From positions 1 through 64,000 of the forward strand of contig NZ_FOZX01000009.1 in the NCBI RefSeq assembly GCF_900116135.1: DNA of 64,000 nt, given 5' to 3'. Under the pieces are notes generated by a model that did not search any database, was not told where the DNA came from, and worked only from the letters and a program-made list of their open reading frames with translations. The stretch comes from Saccharopolyspora flava (lineage in GTDB: Bacteria; Actinomycetota; Actinomycetes; Mycobacteriales; Pseudonocardiaceae). Positions 7,760 to 18,731 of this stretch are shown piece after piece. Every line of letters starts with the position of its first letter. Position 1 is the stretch's first letter. Made by a program: the position numbers and the translations under genes.

Positions 7760-8944
7760 ATGAAAATCAGCGGACTGCTGACTCGACAGCAGGAGGAGCT
7801 GCCCGGTCTCGCCGGGGTCGCCCGGGTGGAGCGCCGCTCGGGTGATCTGCCGCGCCGGATCCGCACCGGCGACATCGCGGTGATCGACCACGCCGACCTG
7901 GACCGCCGCAGCGCGGAAGCGCTGGTGGCGGCCGGGGTGATCGGGGTGGTCAACGCGGCCCCGTCGATCTCCGGGCGCTACCCGAACCTCGGTCCCGAGG
8001 TGCTGCTGGCCGCCGGGGTGACGCTCATCGACGGCGTCGGCAACGACATCCTCAACCAGGTCAAGGACGGCGCGAAGATCCGCCTGCACGAGGGCGGCGT
8101 GTTCGCCGGCGACCGCGAGCTCGGGCGCGGCGTCGAGCAGGACACCAACTCGATCGCCGACCAGCTCATCGAGGCCAAGGCCGGGATGTCCACCCAGCTG
8201 GAGGCGTTCTCGGCCAACACCATCGAGTTCCTGCGCACCGAGCGCACGCTGATCCTCGACGGCATCGGCGTGCCCGAGCTGACCGGCTCCCTGGAGGGCA
8301 GGCAGGCGCTGGTGGTCGCGCCCGGGTACGGCCACGCCGACGACCTGCGCCGCCTCAAGCGCTACATCCGCGAGTACAAGCCGGTGCTCATCGGCGTCGA
8401 AGGCGGTGCCGACGCCCTGCACCGCGCCGGGTACAAGCCGAGCGTCATCGTCGGCGCCCCGGACACCGTGAGCACCGAGACGCTGCGCTGCGGCGCGGAA
8501 CTGGTCATCCCCGCCCACCTGGACGGGCACGCGCCCGGGCTGGAGCGCATCCAGGACCTCGGCGTGGGCGCGCTGACCTTCCCCGCCTCCGGCAACCCCG
8601 AGGACCTGGCGCTGCTGCTGGCCGACGCGCACAAGGCCGACCTGGTCGTCACCGTCGGGTTCCAGGCCACCCTCAGCGAGTTCCTCGACCGCGGCCGCTC
8701 CGGCTCCAACCCGTCGACGTTCCTGACCCGGCTGCGCCTCGGCAGCAAGGTCATCGACGGCGCCGCGGTCGCCACCCTGCAGCGCAGCCGCACGCCGATG
8801 TCGGCGGTGGTGCTGCTGGTGCTGGCCGTGCTGGCGGTCATCGTCGTGGCGCTGCTGGTGTCCGGGCTCGGAGCCGCGGTCGCCGACCAGCTGGCCGACA
8901 CCGCCGGCGTCGTCTCGGCGTACTTCAAGGAGCTGTTCTCGTGA
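7760..8944 (+). CDS. steA: SteA-like cytokinetic/septum protein (Rv1697-type)
   Basis: 394 residues from ATG 7760 (MKISGLLTRQ), the family-typical start. Contains the conserved ISGRYPNLGPEVLLAAG segment and a central nucleotide-binding-like region related to thiamin pyrophosphokinase folds. One C-terminal membrane helix lies at ~349-370 (VVLLVLAVLAVIVVALL). In Corynebacterium glutamicum SteA and the membrane protein SteB act at the division septum and influence peptidoglycan hydrolysis. The stop overlaps the steB start (GTGA). An in-frame GTG upstream exists but reads into non-conserved sequence. No good ribosome site is visible. Confidence 0.88.
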   Translation: MKISGLLTRQQEELPGLAGVARVERRSGDLPRRIRTGDIAVIDHADLDRRSAEALVAAGVIGVVNAAPSISGRYPNLGPEVLLAAGVTLIDGVGNDILNQVKDGAKIRLHEGGVFAGDRELGRGVEQDTNSIADQLIEAKAGMSTQLEAFSANTIEFLRTERTLILDGIGVPELTGSLEGRQALVVAPGYGHADDLRRLKRYIREYKPVLIGVEGGADALHRAGYKPSVIVGAPDTVSTETLRCGAELVIPAHLDGHAPGLERIQDLGVGALTFPASGNPEDLALLLADAHKADLVVTVGFQATLSEFLDRGRSGSNPSTFLTRLRLGSKVIDGAAVATLQRSRTPMSAVVLLVLAVLAVIVVALLVSGLGAAVADQLADTAGVVSAYFKELFS

Positions 8945-9885
8945 TCACCATGCGCTACCACATCGTCTCGATCGCCGCGGTGTTCCTCGCGCTGGCCGTG
9001 GGCGTGGTGCTGGGCACCAGCTCGGTCAGCGAGGGCCTGCTCAAGTCCGTCGGCGGGGAGAAGCAGCAGCTGCAGGACCAGGTCGATCAGCTCAGCGCCG
9101 AGAGCGCGCGGTACAAGGCCCAGGCCGACGCCGCCGACCGGTTCGACACGACCGTGGCGCCGCTGGCCGTGCAGGGCCAGCTCACCGGCCGCAGCGTCGT
9201 GCTGATCAGCTCCCCCGAGGTGGACGACGCCCGCCGCGAGGGGATGGCGAAGCTGCTGCGCGACTCCGGCGCCGACGTCACCGGCGAGGTCCGCCTCGGC
9301 GAGGCGCTGACCGACCCGGAGCGCACCGACCAGCTGCGCGGCGTGGTCACCCAGCTGCTGCCCGCCGGGGTCCAGCTGCCCACCGCCGCCGACCCGGGCA
9401 CCCTCGCCGGTGGCCTGATCGGCCCGTTGACGCTGGTCAACCCGGAGACCGGCCAGCCGCAGGCCGCCGACGACGCGCGTGCCGCGGCGCTGTCGGGCCT
9501 GGCGGGCGGCGGCTACGCGACCGCGTCCGAGGGGCTGCGCCCCGCCCAGCTGGCGGTGGTGCTCACCGGCGGTCGCCTCGACGGCGACAACGCCGCGGAC
9601 GAGGCCACCGCGCTGGCGCGCTTCGCCACCCAGATCGACCGGTCCGGTCAGGGAGCGGTACTGGCGGGCGCCCACGGCTCCGCCGACGGTCGCGGCGCGG
9701 TCGGGGTGGCGCGGGCCGACCCGGCGATGGCGTCGGCGCTGTCGACCGTGGACAACGCCGAGACCGGGGCGGGCCGCGTCGCGGTGGTGCTGGCCGCCCG
9801 CGAGCAGGCGGACCGGCAGAGCGGGCACTACGGTGTGGCCAGCAGCGCTCAGGGGCCCGTGCCGGGCACCCGCGGCGACTCGTAA
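8941..9885 (+). CDS. SteB/MctB-like membrane protein (Rv1698-type)
   Basis: 314 residues. One N-terminal membrane helix (~7-25), a coiled-coil stretch rich in Gln and Glu (~38-62), then an alanine-rich extracytoplasmic domain. The M. tuberculosis orthologue Rv1698 (MctB) was described as an outer-membrane channel-like protein affecting copper, and the corynebacterial one (SteB) as the partner of SteA. In an organism without evidence of a mycomembrane here, the SteA-partner role is the safer inference. Start GTG overlaps the steA stop by four bases. Confidence 0.85.
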   Translation: MITMRYHIVSIAAVFLALAVGVVLGTSSVSEGLLKSVGGEKQQLQDQVDQLSAESARYKAQADAADRFDTTVAPLAVQGQLTGRSVVLISSPEVDDARREGMAKLLRDSGADVTGEVRLGEALTDPERTDQLRGVVTQLLPAGVQLPTAADPGTLAGGLIGPLTLVNPETGQPQAADDARAAALSGLAGGGYATASEGLRPAQLAVVLTGGRLDGDNAADEATALARFATQIDRSGQGAVLAGAHGSADGRGAVGVARADPAMASALSTVDNAETGAGRVAVVLAAREQADRQSGHYGVASSAQGPVPGTRGDS

Positions 9886-9929
9886 CCCGCGGAGTCACGC
9901 CTGGTCCCGCCCCGTTCGGCGAGACGTCA

Positions 9930-9986
9930 CGGCGAACCGGCCGGAAGGCCGCCGGATGGCGGTTGACCCGGCCGGTTCGCCGTTTT
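9930..9986 (+). terminator. Intrinsic terminator after steB
   Basis: 13-bp perfect stem (9930-9942 with 9970-9982) with a GC-rich loop, followed by TTTT. It ends the core operon before pyrG, which then has its own -10-like TAGGCT at 10029-10034. Confidence 0.8.
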
Positions 9987-10031
9987 CGCGTAAGGCGGGT
10001 CTCGGTGCGGGGTCCGACCGCCGTGCGTTAG

Positions 10032-11837
<1,806 letters not shown>

Positions 11838-11847
11838 GTCCTGCCCG

Positions 11848-11893
11848 GTGAAGCGGCCCGCATCGGCGATCACGTCGGTGCGGGCCGCTTCAC
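11848..11893 (+). terminator. Hairpin downstream of pyrG
   Basis: Perfect 15-bp stem (11848-11862 with 11879-11893) starting ten bases after the pyrG stop, without a T run. GC-rich hairpins lacking T runs are common terminators in actinomycetes. Confidence 0.6.
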
Positions 11894-11910
11894 GCGCGGG
11901 CGATCGGCTC

Positions 11911-11924
11911 TAGGGTGGTGCACG
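11911..11924 (+). promoter_or_regulatory. Leaderless -10 element of NUDIX gene
   Basis: TAGGGT 11911-11916, seven bases, then GTG 11924. Same hexamer and spacing as recN. Confidence 0.5.
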
Positions 11925-12571
11925 TGGAGACCACGGGTACCGGTGTCGCGCGCACCAACGGAGAGCACGAGTTCACCACGCTGACCAGTGAGGACGTCTA
12001 CGTCGGGCGGATCCTGGCGCTGCGCGCCGACGAGGTCGGCATGCCCGGCGGAGGGCACGCGCGCAGAGAGGTCGTCGAGCACTACGGCGCGGTGGCCGTC
12101 GCCGCGATCGACGAGCAGGGGCGGGTCGTGCTGGTGCACCAGTACCGGTACCCGATCGGCCGCCGCCTGTGGGAGCTGCCTGCGGGCCTGATGGACGCCC
12201 CCGGCGAGGAACCGGTGCGCACCGCGCAGCGCGAGCTCGCCGAGGAGACCGGGATGGCCGCCGAGGACTGGTCGGTGCTGGTCGACGTGGCCACCTCGCC
12301 CGGGTTCACCGACGAGGTGGTGCGGGTGTTCCTGGCCACCGGCCTGTCGGAGGTGGAGCGCCCCGACGCGGTCGGCGACGAGGAGGCGGACCTGGTCATC
12401 GAGCGGTTCCCGCTGGCCGAGGCGGTGCGGATGGCGCTGGCGGGGGAGATCGTGAACGGTCCCGCGGTGGCGGGTCTGCTGGCCGCCCAGGCGGTGCGCG
12501 ACGGCGTCGCGAGCCCGCGGCCCGCCGACGCCGAGTGGGCCGACCGGCCGCAGCGGTTCGCCGCGCGGTGA
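11924..12571 (+). CDS. NUDIX hydrolase, probable ADP-ribose pyrophosphatase (Rv1700-type)
   Basis: 215 residues. The NUDIX box runs from [10 protein letters not shown] through RELAEETGM (~87-111), with the expected G-x5-E-x7-REL-xEE-x-G spacing. Strand segments around [11 protein letters not shown] and VLVHQYRYP match ADP-ribose pyrophosphatases of the NudF/Rv1700 type, which cleave ADP-ribose to AMP and ribose-5-phosphate. GTG 11924 is favoured by the leaderless promoter; GTG codons at 11915 and 11918 are alternatives. The stop overlaps the xerD start. Confidence 0.88.
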   Translation: METTGTGVARTNGEHEFTTLTSEDVYVGRILALRADEVGMPGGGHARREVVEHYGAVAVAAIDEQGRVVLVHQYRYPIGRRLWELPAGLMDAPGEEPVRTAQRELAEETGMAAEDWSVLVDVATSPGFTDEVVRVFLATGLSEVERPDAVGDEEADLVIERFPLAEAVRMALAGEIVNGPAVAGLLAAQAVRDGVASPRPADAEWADRPQRFAAR

Positions 12572-13515
12572 AGGGCTTCGAATCGCTGCCCGCGGGACTG
12601 CGCTCCGCCGTCGGCGAGTACCTCGACCACCTCGCGGTCGAGCGCGGGACCGCGCGCAGCACCCTCGACTCCTACGCCCGCGACCTGCGCCGCTACGCGG
12701 AATTCCTGACGGCGCAGGGCGTTTCCGCGCTCGACGAGGTGCGCACCGAGCACCTGGCCGAGTTCCTGGCGCAGCTGCGCGAAGGGGCCGAGGGACGGCC
12801 GCCGCTGGCGTCGTCCTCGGCGGCGCGGGCGCTGGTGGCCGCGCGGGGCCTGCACCGCTTCGCCCACGCCGAGGGTCGCATCGCCGTCGACGTGGCGCGC
12901 GAGGTCGCGCCGCCGAGCCCGCCGAAGCGGCTGCCGAAGGCGCTGTCGGTGGACGACGTGGGACGGCTGCTGGAGCACGCCGGTGGTGACGACCCGCGCG
13001 GGCTGCGGGACCGCGCGCTGCTGGAGCTGCTGTACTCCACGGGCGCGCGGATCTCCGAGGCGGTGGGGCTCGACGTCGACGACATCGACCGCACCGACCG
13101 GACCGTGCTGCTCGACGGCAAGGGCGGCAGGCAGCGGCTGGTGCCGATCGGTCGTCCCGCGCTGGAGGTGCTGGAGGCCTACCTGGTGCGCGCCAGACCG
13201 GTGCTGGTGGCGCGCGGGCGCGGCAGTTCGGCGGTGTTCCTGAATTCGCGCGGGACCGGACTTTCCCGGCAGAGCGCGTGGAACGCGCTGAAAACGGCCG
13301 CGCAACGAGCGGGAATCGCCGAAACCGTCTCACCGCACGTGCTGCGCCATTCCTTCGCCACGCACCTGGTGGAGGGCGGCGCGGACGTGCGGGTGGTGCA
13401 GGAGCTGCTCGGGCACGCCTCGGTGACCACCACGCAGGTGTACACGCTGGTCACCGTCAACACGCTGCGGGAGGTCTACGCCACCGCGCACCCGCGCGCA
13501 CACCTTTCGGGGTGA
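12568..13515 (+). CDS. xerD: Tyrosine recombinase XerD
   Basis: 315 residues. N-terminal SAM-like core-binding domain (~10-100) and catalytic domain with the tyrosine-recombinase residues in order: Arg in [12 protein letters not shown] (~160), Lys in GKGGRQR (~187), HVLRHSF (~258-264), His in LLGHAS (~283) and the nucleophile Tyr in QVYTLVT (~292). With XerC it resolves chromosome dimers at dif. Start GTG overlaps the NUDIX stop (GTGA). Location immediately before parA-scpAB places it in a chromosome-maintenance block. Confidence 0.94.
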   Translation: MKGFESLPAGLRSAVGEYLDHLAVERGTARSTLDSYARDLRRYAEFLTAQGVSALDEVRTEHLAEFLAQLREGAEGRPPLASSSAARALVAARGLHRFAHAEGRIAVDVAREVAPPSPPKRLPKALSVDDVGRLLEHAGGDDPRGLRDRALLELLYSTGARISEAVGLDVDDIDRTDRTVLLDGKGGRQRLVPIGRPALEVLEAYLVRARPVLVARGRGSSAVFLNSRGTGLSRQSAWNALKTAAQRAGIAETVSPHVLRHSFATHLVEGGADVRVVQELLGHASVTTTQVYTLVTVNTLREVYATAHPRAHLSG

Positions 13516-13620
13516 GATCACCACTTGCGCATGCGCGTGATCAACGAAGGCGGTAGATCTTCATCACAGGAAAATCAAGAACATCCACCGAACCAATTAC
13601 CGACACCACGGCGAGGCACG

Positions 13621-13650
13621 TTGCCGCAGCTCGTTTGAGCGACTTAGGCT
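13621..13650 (+). promoter_or_regulatory. Probable parA promoter
   Basis: TTGCCG at 13621-13626 and TAGGCT at 13645-13650, 18 bases apart, followed by AAGGAG (13674-13679) and ATG 13690. The 174-base gap after xerD otherwise shows nothing. Confidence 0.5.
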
Positions 13651-13689
13651 GCGATCGATCGCCACCGGTACCGAAGGAGTCAGATCGCC

Positions 13690-14628
13690 ATGTCGTTGCC
13701 GCATCCTTCCGCCGCCCGGCGGCCTCGGGGCGCGGTCGACCTGAGCATCGCCCCCGAGACCACGGGTCCTGAGGCCAACGCCGACAACCAGGACAGCCGG
13801 GGTCTCGGCCCGACCGGTCGGCCGCTCCGCCACATCCCGGAACCGCCGCTGCTGGACCACCACGGTCCCGCGTCGGTGCTGGCGATGTGCAACCAGAAGG
13901 GCGGTGTCGGCAAGACCACCTCGACGATCAACCTCGGTGCCGCGCTGGCCGAACACGGGCGTCGGGTGCTGCTGGTGGATTTCGACCCGCAGGGCGCGCT
14001 CTCTGTCGGCCTCGGGGTGCAGCCGCACCAGCTCGAGCAGACCATCTACAACGTCATCATGGAGCGCGGGGTCACCGTCGACGACGTGGTGCGCCGCACC
14101 ACCGTCGAGGGCCTGGACCTGCTGCCCAGCAACATCGACCTGTCGGCCGCCGAGGTGCAGCTGGTCACCGAGGTCGGCCGCGAGCAGACGCTGCTGCGCG
14201 TGCTGCGGCAGTCGATCGAGGAGTACGACTACATCCTGGTCGACTGCCAGCCCTCGCTGGGCCTGCTGACGGTCAACGCGCTGGCCGCCGCCGACGGCGT
14301 GATCATCCCGCTGGAGTGCGAGTTCTTCAGCCTGCGCGGGGTGGCGCTGCTGATCGACACCATCGAGAAGGTGCGCGAGCGGCTGAACCCGAAGCTGGAG
14401 ATCAGCGGAATACTGGCCACCATGTTCGACCCGCGCACGCTGCACTCGCGGGAGGTCATGCAGCGCGTCGTGGAGGCCTTCGGCGACGTGGTCTACGACT
14501 CGGTGATCAACCGGACCGTGCGGTTCCCGGAGACCACGGTCGCCGGTGAGCCGATCACCCGGTGGGCGCCGCGCTCCGCCGGTGCGCAGGCCTACCGGGC
14601 GCTGGCCCGCGAGGTGATCGCTCGATGA
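13690..14628 (+). CDS. ParA family ATPase (Soj-like)
   Basis: 312 residues. After a ~55-residue disordered tail, the deviant Walker A KGGVGKTTST (~70-79) carries the signature lysine, and DFDPQGALS (~98-106) and VDCQPSLGLL (~183-192) complete the ATP site. It is the second-type ParA found next to scpAB in actinobacteria (Rv1708-like), distinct from the origin-proximal parAB pair: no parB follows. It probably helps position DNA or SMC-related complexes. ATGA overlap with the next small gene. Confidence 0.9.
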   Translation: MSLPHPSAARRPRGAVDLSIAPETTGPEANADNQDSRGLGPTGRPLRHIPEPPLLDHHGPASVLAMCNQKGGVGKTTSTINLGAALAEHGRRVLLVDFDPQGALSVGLGVQPHQLEQTIYNVIMERGVTVDDVVRRTTVEGLDLLPSNIDLSAAEVQLVTEVGREQTLLRVLRQSIEEYDYILVDCQPSLGLLTVNALAAADGVIIPLECEFFSLRGVALLIDTIEKVRERLNPKLEISGILATMFDPRTLHSREVMQRVVEAFGDVVYDSVINRTVRFPETTVAGEPITRWAPRSAGAQAYRALAREVIAR

Positions 14629-14984
14629 CGCGTCGGGTCGCCCTGCCCGGAGCGGCTGAACTGTTCCGTACTACTGTTTCCCGAACGGATCAGGTCTCGG
14701 CGCCGCAGGAGGACCCGAAGCCGGCCGCCCCGGTCGAGGAGCGGGGACGGTCGCGGACGGCGGGTTCGGGTCGGCGCAAGCACGATTCGAAGATCACCGT
14801 GTACGTGTCCGACGAGGAGTTGCTGGGTTTGGAGCAGGCTCGGCTCGCGTTGCGGGCGGACCACGGCATCGCCGTGGACCGCGGCCGCGTCGTGCGCGAG
14901 GCCATCGCGGTGCTGCTCGACGACTTCACCGAGCGCGGTGCGGACTCCGTCCTGGTCCGGCACCTGCGGGAGTCCGGCGAGTGA
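14625..14984 (+). CDS. Small ribbon-helix-helix-like protein between parA and scpA
   Basis: 119 residues. Residues 1-50 are Pro/Arg-rich and probably disordered. Residues ~57-105 (KITVYVSDEELLGLEQARL onward) show the strand-helix-helix pattern of RHH DNA-binding proteins, with an intervening DHGIAVDRGRVVREAI helix pair. It is overlapped by four bases on both sides (parA ATGA, scpA GTGA), so it is an integral part of the operon. It may be the DNA-binding partner of this ParA, in the place of a ParB; this is inference. Confidence 0.8.
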   Translation: MTRRVALPGAAELFRTTVSRTDQVSAPQEDPKPAAPVEERGRSRTAGSGRRKHDSKITVYVSDEELLGLEQARLALRADHGIAVDRGRVVREAIAVLLDDFTERGADSVLVRHLRESGE

Positions 14985-15928
14985 CCGATGCCGCCCAACC
15001 CGCACCGTCCGACGCTGTTGCCGAGCTCGCGCCCGCGGACGCCGGGGCCGAACTCGCGTCCTCCGATGCCGGGGTCGACGCGGCGCAGCGGGACTCGTCG
15101 TTAGCCGCCACCGAGGAGCAGTCCGGTGACGGCAAGTTCACGGTGCGGCTGGAGAACTTCGAGGGCCCCTTCGACCTGCTGCTGCAGCTGATCTCGGCGC
15201 ACGAGCTCGACGTCACCGAGGTGGCGCTGCACAAGGTCACCGACGAGTTCATCGCCTACACCCGCGCGCTCGGCGAGCAGTGGGACCTCGACGAGACCAC
15301 CGAGTTCCTGGTGGTCGCCGCGACGCTGCTGGACCTCAAGGCCGCGCGGCTGCTGCCCGCCGCCGAGGTCGAGGACGAGGCCGACCTGGCGCTGCTGGAG
15401 GCCCGCGACCTGCTGTTCGCGCGGCTGCTGCAGTACCGGGCCTACAAGCAGGTGGCGGCGCTGTTCGGCGAGCTGGAGGCCGGTGCGCTGCGGCGCTACC
15501 CGCGCTCGGTGTCGGTGGAGGAGCGCTACGAGAACCTGCTGCCGGAGGTGGTGATCGGCGTCGACCCGCAGCGGTTCGCCGAGATCGCCGCCTCGGTGTT
15601 CCGGCCGAAGCCGCCGCCGACGGTGTCGCTGGACCACATCCACCAGCACGGCGTCTCGGTGCGCGAGCACGCGGCGCTGCTGCGGGTGCGGCTGGCCGAG
15701 AAGGGCACGCTGACGTTCACCGAGCTGGTGTCGGACTGCGGGCACACCGTCGAGGTGGTGGCCCGGTTCCTGGCGCTGCTGGAGCTGTACCGGGAGAAGG
15801 TGCTGCAGTTCGAGCAGGACAGCCCGCTCGGTGAGCTGCAGGTCACCTGGGTCGGCGGCAGCCTCGCCGAAGCGCAGGCCGAGGCCGAGGCGCAGCGCGC
15901 CAATCAGGAAGAGGAGGAGTACGGCTGA
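14981..15928 (+). CDS. scpA: Segregation and condensation protein ScpA (kleisin)
   Basis: 315 residues. An acidic, alanine-rich N-terminal extension of ~45 residues precedes the kleisin core (FTVRLENFEGPFDLLLQLI), with the long central helices and the C-terminal winged helix (GTLTFTELVSDCGHTVEVVARFLALLEL, described by position ~245-272). It bridges SMC heads and binds ScpB in the condensin complex. Overlaps neighbours on both sides (GTGA, TGATG). Confidence 0.94.
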   Translation: MTDAAQPAPSDAVAELAPADAGAELASSDAGVDAAQRDSSLAATEEQSGDGKFTVRLENFEGPFDLLLQLISAHELDVTEVALHKVTDEFIAYTRALGEQWDLDETTEFLVVAATLLDLKAARLLPAAEVEDEADLALLEARDLLFARLLQYRAYKQVAALFGELEAGALRRYPRSVSVEERYENLLPEVVIGVDPQRFAEIAASVFRPKPPPTVSLDHIHQHGVSVREHAALLRVRLAEKGTLTFTELVSDCGHTVEVVARFLALLELYREKVLQFEQDSPLGELQVTWVGGSLAEAQAEAEAQRANQEEEEYG

Positions 15929-16677
15929 TGCCCGCCGAGGAATCCGAGGTTTCCGCGGAAACCCCAGCCCCCGAGACCGACGGCGAGGTGTCGGCTGAGG
16001 CTTCCCCCGCCCCGGCGCCCGACGAGGTGACGGGGCCTGCGGAAACCACGCCTCCCGAGAGCAGTGGTGAGGGTTCCACCGAAACCGCGGACGTCGCCGG
16101 GGAGGACGAGGTCGAGACCTCGGGGGCTCCGGACCTGACCGAGGACTCCGCGCTGGACGCCGCCCTGGAGGCGTTGCTGCTGGTGGTGGACGTGCCGGCG
16201 GGGGAGGAGCTGCTGGCCGACACCCTGGAGCAGCCCGTGGGGCGGGTCCGCGAGGCGCTGCGGCGGTTGTCCGAGGGCTACGCGGACAGCGAGCGCGGCA
16301 TCGACCTGCGCTACGTCGGCGACGGCTGGCGGTTCTACTCGCGGGAGAAGTACGCGGCCTACGTCGAGCGCTACCTGCTCGACGGGCAGCGGACCAAGCT
16401 GACCCGGGCCGCGCTGGAGACCCTCGCGGTGATCGCCTACCGGCAGCCGGTGACGCGTTCCAAGGTCGCGGCGGTACGGGGTGTGAACGTGGACGGCGTC
16501 ATCCGTACCCTGGTGGGGCGCGGCCTGATCGGTGAGGCCGGCACCGACCCGGAGACGGGCGGCATCCTGTACTGCACGACCGAGCTGTTCCTGGAGCGGC
16601 TGGGGCTGTCGTCGCTCAAGGACCTGCCGCCGCTCGCACCCCTGTTGCCCGAAGTGGATTCGATCGATGACGTCTGA
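15928..16677 (+). CDS. scpB: Segregation and condensation protein ScpB
   Basis: 249 residues. About 65 residues of Glu/Pro/Ser-rich disordered tail, then tandem winged-helix domains (ALDAALEALLLVVDVPAG, then RAALETLAVIAYRQPVTR and VRGVNVDGVIRTLVGRGLI). It is the kite subunit of SMC-ScpAB. Its ATG shares a base with the scpA stop, and it ends 11 bases inside the following pseudouridine synthase gene. Confidence 0.94.
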   Translation: MPAEESEVSAETPAPETDGEVSAEASPAPAPDEVTGPAETTPPESSGEGSTETADVAGEDEVETSGAPDLTEDSALDAALEALLLVVDVPAGEELLADTLEQPVGRVREALRRLSEGYADSERGIDLRYVGDGWRFYSREKYAAYVERYLLDGQRTKLTRAALETLAVIAYRQPVTRSKVAAVRGVNVDGVIRTLVGRGLIGEAGTDPETGGILYCTTELFLERLGLSSLKDLPPLAPLLPEVDSIDDV

Positions 16678-17440
16678 ACGCCGTTCCCCGTCCAGTGCCG
16701 CGAAGCACCCCTCCGAAGAGGGGGTGCGGTTGCAGAAGGTGCTGTCGCAGGCGGGTGTCGCGTCGCGGCGAGCCGCCGAGGAGATGATCGTCGAGGGACG
16801 CATCGAGGTCGACGGCGAGGTCGTCATGGAGCTCGGCCGCCGCGTCGACCCGGAGACCGCGGTCATCCACGTCGACGGCAGCCGCATCATGGTCAACAAC
16901 AACCTGACGCACCTGTTGCTGAACAAGCCCGCCGGGATCCTGTGCACCATGTCCGACGACAAGGGCCGCCCGTGCATCGGTGACTACCTGCGGGAACGCC
17001 AGGGCAAGCTGTTCCACGTGGGCCGCCTGGACCAGGACACCGAGGGCCTGCTGCTGATCACCAACGACGGCGAGCTCGCCAACCGGCTGATGCACCCGTC
17101 CTACAAGGTCCGCAAGACCTACATGGCCGAGGTGCTCGGCCCCATCCCGAAGGACCTCGGGCAGCGGCTGAAGGCGGGCGTGGAGCTCGAGGACGGCCCG
17201 GTGAAGGTGGACCGCTTCAAGCTGGTCGACCAGAACCAGAACCGCGCCCTGGTGGAGGTCGTGCTGCACGAGGGCCGCAAGCGCATCGTGCGCCGCCTGC
17301 TCAAGCACGTCGGCCACCCGGTGCAGCGCCTGGTGCGCACCCGCATCGGCGACGTGCAGCTCACCACCGAGCGGCAGGGCGCCATCCGGCCGCTCAACCG
17401 CCAGGAGATCAGCTCGCTGTACAAGATCGTCGGCATGTGA
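16667..17440 (+). CDS. RluB/RsuA family rRNA pseudouridine synthase
   Basis: 257 residues from ATG 16667, overlapping scpB by 11 bases. An S4 domain (VRLQKVLSQAGVASRRAAEE, ~20-60) is followed by the RsuA-type catalytic domain, with the nucleophile Asp in GRLDQDTEGLLLITNDG (~121-137). Modifies a uridine in the large (RluB) or small (RsuA) rRNA; RluB is the usual assignment for the scpAB-linked member. A strong convergent hairpin follows. Confidence 0.9.
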   Translation: MTSERRSPSSAAKHPSEEGVRLQKVLSQAGVASRRAAEEMIVEGRIEVDGEVVMELGRRVDPETAVIHVDGSRIMVNNNLTHLLLNKPAGILCTMSDDKGRPCIGDYLRERQGKLFHVGRLDQDTEGLLLITNDGELANRLMHPSYKVRKTYMAEVLGPIPKDLGQRLKAGVELEDGPVKVDRFKLVDQNQNRALVEVVLHEGRKRIVRRLLKHVGHPVQRLVRTRIGDVQLTTERQGAIRPLNRQEISSLYKIVGM

Positions 17441-17454
17441 CGCTCCGAGAACGC

Positions 17455-17494
17455 CGAAAGCCGCGGCCGGGAACTCTCCCGACCGCGGCTTTCG
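17455..17494. terminator. Bidirectional terminator between convergent genes
   Basis: Perfect 12-bp stem (17455-17466 with 17483-17494), extended by partial pairing outside, in the 60 bases between the pseudouridine synthase and the antiporter genes, which face each other. Confidence 0.75.
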
Positions 17495-17500
17495 CGGTTC

Positions 17501-18676
17501 TCAGGCGGCCTGCGTCCTGCGGGTCAGGACCGCGCGGGCCAGCGGCTCCACGACGCGGGCCGCGACCGGGCCGAGGATCGCCATCAGCAGCACGTAGGCG
17601 GTGGACAGGGCGGCCATCTGGCCGTTGACGGCACCGGAGGACACCGCCAGACCGGCGATGACGATGGAGAACTCGCCGCGCGCCACCAGCGCCGCACCCG
17701 CGCGCAGCCGGCCCATCCGCGCCACGCCCTGCATGCGGGCCGCGATCCAGCCGGTGAGCACCTTCGTCACGACGGTCAGCACGGCCAGGCCCAGGGCGAT
17801 CGGCAGCACCGGCGGGATCAGCTCCGGGTCGGTGTTGAGGCCGAAGACGACGAAGAACACCGCGGCGAACAGGTCGCGCAGCGGCTCCAGCATCCGGGTG
17901 GCGTTCTGCGCGGTGGACCCGGAGATCGCGATGCCCAGCAGGAACGAGCCGACCGCGGCCGAGACCTGCAGCTCCGAGGCCAGCCCGGCGACCAGCAGCG
18001 CGGCGCCGAGCAGGCGCAGCAGGAACACCTCGGGGTCGGGGCTGTCCACGATCGCCGAGACGTACTTGCCGAAGCGCAGCGCGATCACCAGCACGACGGT
18101 GATCACCAGCAGCGAGACGCCGACGGCGGTGAGCCCGCCGATGAAGCTCACCCCGGCCAGCAGGGCGGTGAGGATCGGCAGGTAGACGGCCATCGCGAGG
18201 TCTTCGAAGACCAGGATCGACAGGATCACCGGTGTCTCGCGGTTACCGAGCCTGCCCAGATCGCCGAGCACCTTGGCGACGATGCCCGACGAGGAGATGT
18301 AGGTGACGCCGGCCATCGCCAGCGCCCCGATCGGCCCCCAGCCCAGCGCCAGCGCCACTAAGGCGCCCGGCGCGGCGTTGAGCACGATGTCGATCAGGCC
18401 GGCGACCCAGGATCGGCGCAGCCCGGTGACGAGTTCGCCCGCCGAGTACTCCAGGCCCAGCAACAGCAGCAGGAGCACCACGCCGATCTCGGAGGCGATG
18501 TGGGTGAACGGCTGGATGCCGTGCAGCGGAATCAGACCGCCGGTGCCGAACGCGACTCCACCCAGCAGGTACAGCGGGATCGGGGATATGCCGATCTTCC
18601 ACGCGAGCCTCCCGAGGATGCCGAGACCGAAGAACACCGCTCCCAGCTCGATAAGGGAGATCGCCGTGTCGTGCAC
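17501..18676 (-). CDS. CPA2-family cation:proton antiporter (membrane subunit)
   Basis: 391 residues, about 12 membrane helices. Resembles KefB/KefC/KhtU-type Na+/H+ exchanger domains (GAVFFGLGILGRLAWKIG, LLLLGLEYSAGEL). It lacks the C-terminal TrkA-N domain of KefB, and a separate RCK_C-type protein is encoded just upstream, as in KhtTU pairs. Start GTG 18676 is preferred because AGAGGA lies six bases before it; an upstream reading adds non-membrane residues. Likely exchanges K+ or Na+ for protons across the plasma membrane. Confidence 0.88.
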   Translation of the reverse strand: MHDTAISLIELGAVFFGLGILGRLAWKIGISPIPLYLLGGVAFGTGGLIPLHGIQPFTHIASEIGVVLLLLLLGLEYSAGELVTGLRRSWVAGLIDIVLNAAPGALVALALGWGPIGALAMAGVTYISSSGIVAKVLGDLGRLGNRETPVILSILVFEDLAMAVYLPILTALLAGVSFIGGLTAVGVSLLVITVVLVIALRFGKYVSAIVDSPDPEVFLLRLLGAALLVAGLASELQVSAAVGSFLLGIAISGSTAQNATRMLEPLRDLFAAVFFVVFGLNTDPELIPPVLPIALGLAVLTVVTKVLTGWIAARMQGVARMGRLRAGAALVARGEFSIVIAGLAVSSGAVNGQMAALSTAYVLLMAILGPVAARVVEPLARAVLTRRTQAA

Positions 18677-18731
18677 CGTGTTTCCTCTCGCGTGTTCCCT
18701 GCGTATGGAGTTGTGACGGTCGCGATCCGGA